The translations under genes were made by a program, and so were the position numbers. From JBHEPS01 sp046261635 (GTDB lineage: Bacteria > Acidobacteriota > Thermoanaerobaculia > Gp7-AA8), in the NCBI GenBank assembly GCA_046261635.1, contig JBHEOL010000331.1, positions 1 through 10,292 on the forward strand: DNA of 10,292 nt, in the 5' to 3' direction. Of this stretch, positions 6,216 to 10,292 are shown in pieces (position 1 is the stretch's first letter; each line of letters opens with the position of its first letter). The notes below the pieces were generated by a model, which saw nothing but the letters and a program-made list of their open reading frames with translations, was not told where the DNA came from and did not search any database.

Positions 6216-7268
6216 GTGACCAAGGGAAAATCGAGAAACAAGATCCGAATCGATCCCCGCGAGATCGAGGATTTCGACGACGATCCGCAGGCGGATTACG
6301 AGGATCCGAAGACCCGTGGACCGAAAACGCTCTCCCGGAAAGGCGAGGCCGAGGGAGAAACGGTTTCCGGCATGGTCGTCGGCATCTGGGCCAAGGGCTG
6401 CCAGGTGGTGGTCAATGGCGAGTTGCTCGACTCCGTGTTCTCCCCGGCGATCAAACTCGACGACGAAAACGATCTGGCCGTCGGCGATCGCGTGAACGTC
6501 CGCCACGAAACGGGGCGGAACGTCGTTACCTCGATCGATGAGCGCTCCACGCTCCTCTCGCGCCCCGACCCTCTCCACAAACACCGCGAACGCGTCATCG
6601 CGGCCAACATCGACCTCGTCGTTCACGTCGCCTCGGTCATCGAGCCCCCGCTCCGCGCGGGTCTCGTCGACCGTTTCCTCATCGCGATCCAGCGTGGAGG
6701 CGCGGCACCGCTGGTCGTGGTGAACAAGATCGACCTCGCTCCCGACGAGCTCCGCGAGGATCTCCTCTCCCCTCTCGATCCCTGCCGGCAAATCGGGATT
6801 CCCATCCTCCTGGTCTCCACGAAGTCGAGAGAAGGTCTCGAGGAGCTTCGCCAGCGCCTGCTGGGACGCACGTCGGTGTTCGCCGGCCACAGCGGCGTCG
6901 GAAAGTCGTCCATCATCCGGGCGTTGAAACCCGAGGCGACCATCCGCGTCGGGGGGGTCAGCGCGAAACGCGGAACGGGCCGCCACACGACGACCCGCGT
7001 GACCCTCTACGAGCTCGGTAGCGACACGCGCGTCATCGACACGCCCGGGATCCGGGAGTTCGGCCTCTGGCAGGTCGATCCGGGAGAGCTCCGCTTCTAC
7101 TTCCCCGAGTTCGGTGCGCTGGCGGTGAAGTGCCGCTTCAACGACTGTCTCCACATCGAAGAGCCGGACTGCGCGATCAAGCCCGAGGTCGAGAGCGAAG
7201 CGATCAGCCCCGAGCGTTACGCCAGCTACGTGAAGATCGTCGAGGAGCTCCGCGGCGAGGCTGAATGA
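6216..7268 (+). CDS. rsgA: Ribosome small-subunit assembly GTPase RsgA (YjeQ)
   Basis: RsgA is a circularly permuted GTPase that acts late in 30S subunit assembly in the cytoplasm. The domains are in family order: a charged N-terminal extension (1-46), an OB fold (about 48-112), then the G domain with motifs in permuted order, NKID (170-173) before GHSGVGKS (224-231) and DTPG (275-278). The switch region GTGRHTTT is at 253-260. The C-terminal zinc site is formed by Cys306, Cys311, His313 and Cys319 in the pattern CRFNDCLHIEEPDC. The length of 350 residues is normal for the family and all active residues are present. The start is GTG at 6216; the TATAAT box 11 bases upstream and the lack of a Shine-Dalgarno sequence suggest a near-leaderless message. 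The next gene begins 54 bases downstream with its own -10-like box, so a joint operon is not certain. Confidence 0.96.
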   Translation: MTKGKSRNKIRIDPREIEDFDDDPQADYEDPKTRGPKTLSRKGEAEGETVSGMVVGIWAKGCQVVVNGELLDSVFSPAIKLDDENDLAVGDRVNVRHETGRNVVTSIDERSTLLSRPDPLHKHRERVIAANIDLVVHVASVIEPPLRAGLVDRFLIAIQRGGAAPLVVVNKIDLAPDELREDLLSPLDPCRQIGIPILLVSTKSREGLEELRQRLLGRTSVFAGHSGVGKSSIIRALKPEATIRVGGVSAKRGTGRHTTTRVTLYELGSDTRVIDTPGIREFGLWQVDPGELRFYFPEFGALAVKCRFNDCLHIEEPDCAIKPEVESEAISPERYASYVKIVEELRGEAE

Positions 7269-7307
7269 GGGACCCCCTTTCCCCGCGCCACTTCGCGCTC
7301 GATCCGG

Positions 7308-7313
7308 TACAAT
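7308..7313 (+). promoter_or_regulatory. -10-like box (TACAAT) for the SH3 lipoprotein gene
   Basis: TACAAT lies in the context CCGGTACAATC, nine bases before the ATG at 7323. As with rsgA, a transcript would start almost at the start codon, and there is no Shine-Dalgarno sequence in the 54-base gap after rsgA. No -35-like element is seen at the usual distance. Confidence 0.5.
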
Positions 7314-7322
7314 CCGCCGCCG

Positions 7323-7928
7323 ATGAAACGCCCTGCTGGTCTTCTCCTTCCCGCCTCCCTGTTCCTGGGCGTCCTGTTCGGTGCCGCCGCCTGCCAGAGC
7401 ACGGCGCCGGTCCTGGAGCCCGAAACACCTGGTGAATCGATCGACGTCCTCGGGGACGCTCCGGACGTGCCGATCGGGATGGCGAGGGTGACCGCGACGA
7501 GTCTCAACGTCCGGTCCGGCCCGTCGACCTCTGATTCGATCGTCTCCTCCGTCCGGCGCAACCAGCGCGTGACCGTCCTCGGCAGAAGCGGCGCGTGGTC
7601 GAGAATTCGCCTCGCCTCCGGCGTCCCCGGATGGGTCGCCTCCCGCTACCTGCGCGAGGAGAGGGGCTGCCCACCGGACCGCGATTTCGAGGTCGTGGAA
7701 TCAGCACCCCTCACGTTCAGCGAATTGGGGGCGAAGGGCACCGTGATCGTCGAGGCGACCGTCGGAGGGAATGGCGTGGTCGGCTCGACGAAAGTCACCG
7801 CCAACGAGACCGGCGATCCGGCGCTGGCAAAGCTGGCCGCTCTCGAGGTGTCGAAAATGAAGTTCAAGGCGCCGGTCCGAAACTGCGTCGAGCGCAAGTT
7901 CATCTACACTTACCGTCGAAATTTCTAG
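7323..7928 (+). CDS. Probable lipoprotein with SH3 domain and TonB-C-like end
   Basis: A 201-residue exported protein of unknown function. The N-terminus (MKRPAG, then a hydrophobic stretch from 7 to 23) is a signal peptide that ends in GAAAC, so Cys24 is the likely lipid-modified residue, although Ala at -3 is a weak lipobox. After a Pro/Glu-rich linker, residues 54-111 form a bacterial SH3 domain with the hallmark LNVRSGPSTSDSIV (61-74) and GWVASRYL (103-110). Residues 139-201 resemble a TonB C-terminal domain: VIVEATVGGNGVV, then DPALAKLAALEVSKMKFKAP, then a final strand. Cys116 and Cys188 flank that domain and could form a disulfide. It probably sits in the periplasm and contacts the cell wall or another envelope protein. 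The TonB-like part lacks a membrane anchor typical of TonB, so energy transduction is not implied. Confidence 0.82.
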   Translation: MKRPAGLLLPASLFLGVLFGAAACQSTAPVLEPETPGESIDVLGDAPDVPIGMARVTATSLNVRSGPSTSDSIVSSVRRNQRVTVLGRSGAWSRIRLASGVPGWVASRYLREERGCPPDRDFEVVESAPLTFSELGAKGTVIVEATVGGNGVVGSTKVTANETGDPALAKLAALEVSKMKFKAPVRNCVERKFIYTYRRNF

Positions 7929-7949
7929 TTACAGTCCACTAGTCTTCCG

Positions 7950-7975
7950 CGACCGACGGTCGAGGGCGACCCTCG
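7950..7975. promoter_or_regulatory. Two overlapping inverted repeats before the dipeptidase
   Basis: CGACCG-A-CGGTCG (7950-7962) and CGAGGG-CGA-CCCTCG (7961-7975) are both perfect inverted repeats and share the bases CG at 7961-7962. As RNA they would give a 5-bp stem with a 3-base loop and a 6-bp stem with a 3-base loop, which cannot both form fully. They lie between the lipoprotein stop (7928) and the dipeptidase start (8004). No T-run follows, so an operator or a leader structure is more plausible than an intrinsic terminator. Confidence 0.5.
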
Positions 7976-7994
7976 CGCGCTGGAGATGGAAGCC

Positions 7995-7999
7995 GGAGG
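7995..7999 (+). promoter_or_regulatory. Shine-Dalgarno site deciding the dipeptidase start
   Basis: GGAGG lies four bases before ATG 8004 and seven before ATG 8007, within three tandem ATG codons (8004, 8007, 8010). An in-frame ATG at 7986 has GGAG directly touching it, which is too close to work, and it would add charged or polar residues before the signal peptide. The site therefore favours a start at 8004 or 8007. Confidence 0.7.
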
Positions 8000-8003
8000 C
8001 TTC

Positions 8004-9302
8004 ATGATGATGACCCGATCAACGGCCGCGGTGGCGGTTCTCGCAGCTCTCGTATCCACGTCCGCAGTCGCTGCACCTTCGGCCTCCCTTGCGGCCGCGC
8101 GCGCAATCCTGGATCGCGTTCCGCTCGTCGACGGTCACAACGATCTTCCCTGGGAGTTTCGCGAGCGGTTCAAGGGCGCACTCTCCGGGCTGGACATCGC
8201 CACCGATCAGTCCCGGCTCGAGGAAACCCTCCACACCGACATCCCCCGACTCGAGCGCGGAGGAGTCGGCGCCCAGTTCTGGTCGGTTTACGTCCCGGCC
8301 TCGGTCGAGCCCCTGGAGGCGGTGGTGACGACTCTCGAACAGATCGATTTCGTGAAGCGGCTTTCGGAGCGCTATCCCGACACTTTCGAGCTCGCGCTGA
8401 GCGCTTCGGATATCCGCCGGATCCACGGCGAAGGAAAAATCGCGTCGCTGGCGGGCATCGAGGGAGGACACTGCATCGCAAGTTCGCTCGGCGTGCTCCG
8501 TCAGATGTACGCCGCCGGGGCCCGTTATATGACTCTGACCCATTCGGCGACGATTCCGTGGGCCGACTCAGCCACCGACGAGGCGCGGCACGGAGGACTC
8601 ACGCCATTCGGCCGGGAAGTCGTCCGCGAGATGAACCGTCTCGGCATGCTGGTCGACCTGTCCCACACCTCGGTCGAGACGATGAGGGACGCCCTCGAGG
8701 TGGCGGCGGCACCCGTGATCTTCTCTCACTCCTCGGCCCGGGCCCTGAACGGCCATCCCCGCAACGTCCCCGACGAGATTCTCCGGCTCCTCCCGGAAAA
8801 CGGCGGGATCATCATGGTGACGTTCGTTCCGCCGTTCATCTCGGAGCGGAACCGCCTGCACTACGCCGAGCGGGACGCGGCCGAGGCGCGTTTCAAGGCG
8901 CTTCATCCCGGCGAGCCGTCGCTGGCACTGGCGAAGCTCGATCGATGGATCGCAGCGAATCCGGCCCCGCGCGCGACGCTCTCCGAGGTCGCCGACCACA
9001 TCGACCACATCCGCGGCGTTGCAGGAGTGGACCACATCGACATCGGTTCGGACTTCGACGGCATCTCGACCACGCCGGAAGGTCTCGAGGACGTCTCGAC
9101 GTTTCCCGCGCTGTTCGCCGAGCTTCTCGGGCGCGGTTACTCCGAAACCGACGTCGCGAAAATCGCGGGTCTCAACGCGCTACGCGTTCTCGACCGCGCC
9201 CAGCAGATCGCGAAGTCGCTCCAGGCCTCGCGCCTCCCCTCCGAAGCGCTCATCGAGGAACTCGACGGGTCGCCGCCCGGGGCCGGCAGCAGCCGGCCCT
9301 GA
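8004..9302 (+). CDS. Exported M19 membrane dipeptidase family metallopeptidase
   Basis: A zinc peptidase of the renal dipeptidase (M19) family that hydrolyses dipeptides, and in some members beta-lactam-like or D-amino-acid dipeptides. It has 432 residues from ATG 8004. Residues 1-24 form a signal peptide ending in AVAA, so it acts outside the cytoplasm. All expected metal ligands are visible: His45 and Asp47 (DGHND), bridging Glu153 (GIEGGH), His221 (VDLSH), His242 (FSHSSARAL) and Asp350 (IGSDFDG). His180 in TLTHS matches the substrate-binding His. The stop lies two bases from the stop of the convergent minus-strand gene. A GC-rich hairpin falls in the last codons, which encode a Gly/Ser/Pro tail. 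The upstream gap carries two inverted repeats that may control it. Substrate choice cannot be read from the sequence. Confidence 0.93.
   Translation: MMMTRSTAAVAVLAALVSTSAVAAPSASLAAARAILDRVPLVDGHNDLPWEFRERFKGALSGLDIATDQSRLEETLHTDIPRLERGGVGAQFWSVYVPASVEPLEAVVTTLEQIDFVKRLSERYPDTFELALSASDIRRIHGEGKIASLAGIEGGHCIASSLGVLRQMYAAGARYMTLTHSATIPWADSATDEARHGGLTPFGREVVREMNRLGMLVDLSHTSVETMRDALEVAAAPVIFSHSSARALNGHPRNVPDEILRLLPENGGIIMVTFVPPFISERNRLHYAERDAAEARFKALHPGEPSLALAKLDRWIAANPAPRATLSEVADHIDHIRGVAGVDHIDIGSDFDGISTTPEGLEDVSTFPALFAELLGRGYSETDVAKIAGLNALRVLDRAQQIAKSLQASRLPSEALIEELDGSPPGAGSSRP
9280..9299. terminator. GC-rich hairpin between convergent genes
   Basis: GGGCCGGC (9280-9287), an AGCA loop and GCCGGCCC (9292-9299) form a perfect 8-bp stem, lying in the last codons of the dipeptidase gene just before its stop. 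It could act for either convergent transcript. There is no T-run in either direction, so it is not a standard intrinsic terminator; it may be a pause or message-end stabiliser, or a by-product of G+C-rich coding sequence. Confidence 0.35.
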
Positions 9303-9304
9303 GC

Positions 9305-10292
9305 TCAGTCCACCGGTTCGACCGACTCTCGAAACCGCACGCCCCGCCGTTCGAGCTCGCTCACGAGGAGGTCGTACACGCGGTCATCCGAGGCGAACGT
9401 TTCGGGAGGACTCACTCCCGGTCGTTTGTACTCGCCGTTCGCGAGGAGCCTCGCCATGATGGCGCACGGAAATCCGGTCGTTCTCGCCATCGACGTTTCT
9501 CCCGTCAGCGGGTCGGTGACGTCGAACAGGTCGTACACGTAGCGAAGGGTCTGCCCGCCGCTCGATCCGGTCACGACGACGCGGAGGACCGTCAACTCGC
9601 GCTCCTTCTCGGGCCGTTTCCAGGCGCGAAACAGCAGCTTCTCGGTCAGCTCGCGCGGGACCACCTGCACCCCCCCCGCGTTCTCGGGGGTTTCGTCGAA
9701 GAATCCCGTCTCGCGAAGCATGCGCATCCGGTCGGCGTGCCCCGGGTACCGAAGCGTCTTTTCTCTCATGTTTCGCGCTGGAACCGTCTCGATGAGCGTT
9801 CGAAGTCCGTCGGTGTTGAACGCCTCCAGCGTTCCGACACCCTCGAAATCGAGAAGCTCGACTTCCGACAACGCAGGACGAACCACGATCCTGCCGTCGA
9901 CCACCATCCGCGCCGGGCGCGTGTACTCCTCGATGACATCCGTCGGCGAGAACACGCTGCGGTACTCGAACGGCCAGTGACGCTCGACCGGGAGGCCTCC
10001 GACGTAAATCACAGCCTCCTCGACCCGGTCGAGCTTCGAGGCGGCTCGCCCCACCGCGACGTTCGAGAGGCCGGGCGAAACGCCGCAGTCGACGATCACC
10101 GTCACACCCACAGCCCGCGCGGAGTCGTGCAGGGTGAGCGGGTTCTCGGGTGCGAAAGAGATGTCGCTGATCGGCTTTCCGGCCGCGATGACCGTCTCGA
10201 GCATGGCCAGCCCCATTCGTCCCGGGACGGCACCGACCACCACGTCGGCATCCGCGATGGCGTCCCGGACGGCTTCCCGGCTCGAAAGATCC
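9305..10292 (-). CDS. Saccharopine / lysine 6-dehydrogenase family enzyme (5' end outside window)
   Basis: A NAD(P)-dependent amino-acid dehydrogenase of the saccharopine reductase family. The frame stays open to the window edge and the residues before the in-frame GTG at 10243 (…AIADADVVVGAVPG) continue the Rossmann fold, so the real start and the first glycine-rich loop are missing. Visible family features are DVVVGAVPGRMG, the IVDCGVSPGLSN strand-loop, YVGGLPVERHWPFEYRSVFS, GTLEAFNTDGLRTL, TLRYPGHADRMRML and the late MARTTGFPCAIMARLLANG. From memory these match Geobacillus lysine 6-dehydrogenase more closely than saccharopine-forming enzymes, so oxidation of lysine to aminoadipate semialdehyde is the best guess. 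Reductases for saccharopine or related imino acids remain possible. It is convergent with the dipeptidase gene, with only two bases between stops. Confidence 0.87.
   Translation of the reverse strand, partial: DLSSREAVRDAIADADVVVGAVPGRMGLAMLETVIAAGKPISDISFAPENPLTLHDSARAVGVTVIVDCGVSPGLSNVAVGRAASKLDRVEEAVIYVGGLPVERHWPFEYRSVFSPTDVIEEYTRPARMVVDGRIVVRPALSEVELLDFEGVGTLEAFNTDGLRTLIETVPARNMREKTLRYPGHADRMRMLRETGFFDETPENAGGVQVVPRELTEKLLFRAWKRPEKERELTVLRVVVTGSSGGQTLRYVYDLFDVTDPLTGETSMARTTGFPCAIMARLLANGEYKRPGVSPPETFASDDRVYDLLVSELERRGVRFRESVEPVD

Noticed and set aside
6204..7154. A 316-residue minus-strand frame opposite rsgA
   Set aside because: Antisense shadow of a gene with all RsgA motifs intact; no recognisable protein features.

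Overview
This is a G+C-rich window (about two thirds G+C by eye) that is densely packed with genes, seven of eight on the + strand. It suggests a free-living bacterium, possibly Acidobacteriota or a similar GC-rich environmental phylum. That is an inference from gene style: a large kinase-like/TM/TPR signalling protein, C-rich intergenic repeats, and saccharopine-family and M19 enzymes. No marker gene settles it. There are no tRNA or rRNA genes, CRISPR arrays, transposases or phage genes.

Layout. 1-147: a heptanucleotide C-rich repeat array ending against a -10-like box. 148-2994: a 948-residue membrane signalling protein whose kinase-like and cyclase-like domains both lack catalytic residues, followed by one membrane segment and a TPR tail. 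3139-3555: a stand-alone CheY-like receiver whose stop overlaps the GTG start of a quinone oxidoreductase (3552-4523). 4685-6106: a tyrosine phenol-lyase with a strong Shine-Dalgarno sequence and a near-ideal intrinsic terminator (6128-6157). 6216-7268: the ribosome-assembly GTPase RsgA. 7323-7928: a probable lipoprotein with an SH3 domain and a TonB-C-like end. 8004-9302: an exported M19 dipeptidase. 9305-10292 (- strand, 5' end outside the window): a saccharopine/lysine-6-dehydrogenase-family enzyme, convergent with the dipeptidase with two bases between the stops.

How they fit. The first half is signalling: a pseudoenzyme receptor-like protein, then a receiver coupled to a redox enzyme. 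The other metabolic genes lean to peptide and amino-acid breakdown: dipeptides to amino acids, tyrosine to phenol, pyruvate and ammonia, and possibly lysine to aminoadipate semialdehyde. This is a theme, not a proven pathway. RsgA is housekeeping.

The items most worth a second look are the doubly degenerate pseudokinase/pseudocyclase, the receiver-oxidoreductase coupling, the complete tyrosine phenol-lyase active site, and a shared -10-like motif close to three start codons that lack Shine-Dalgarno sequences.
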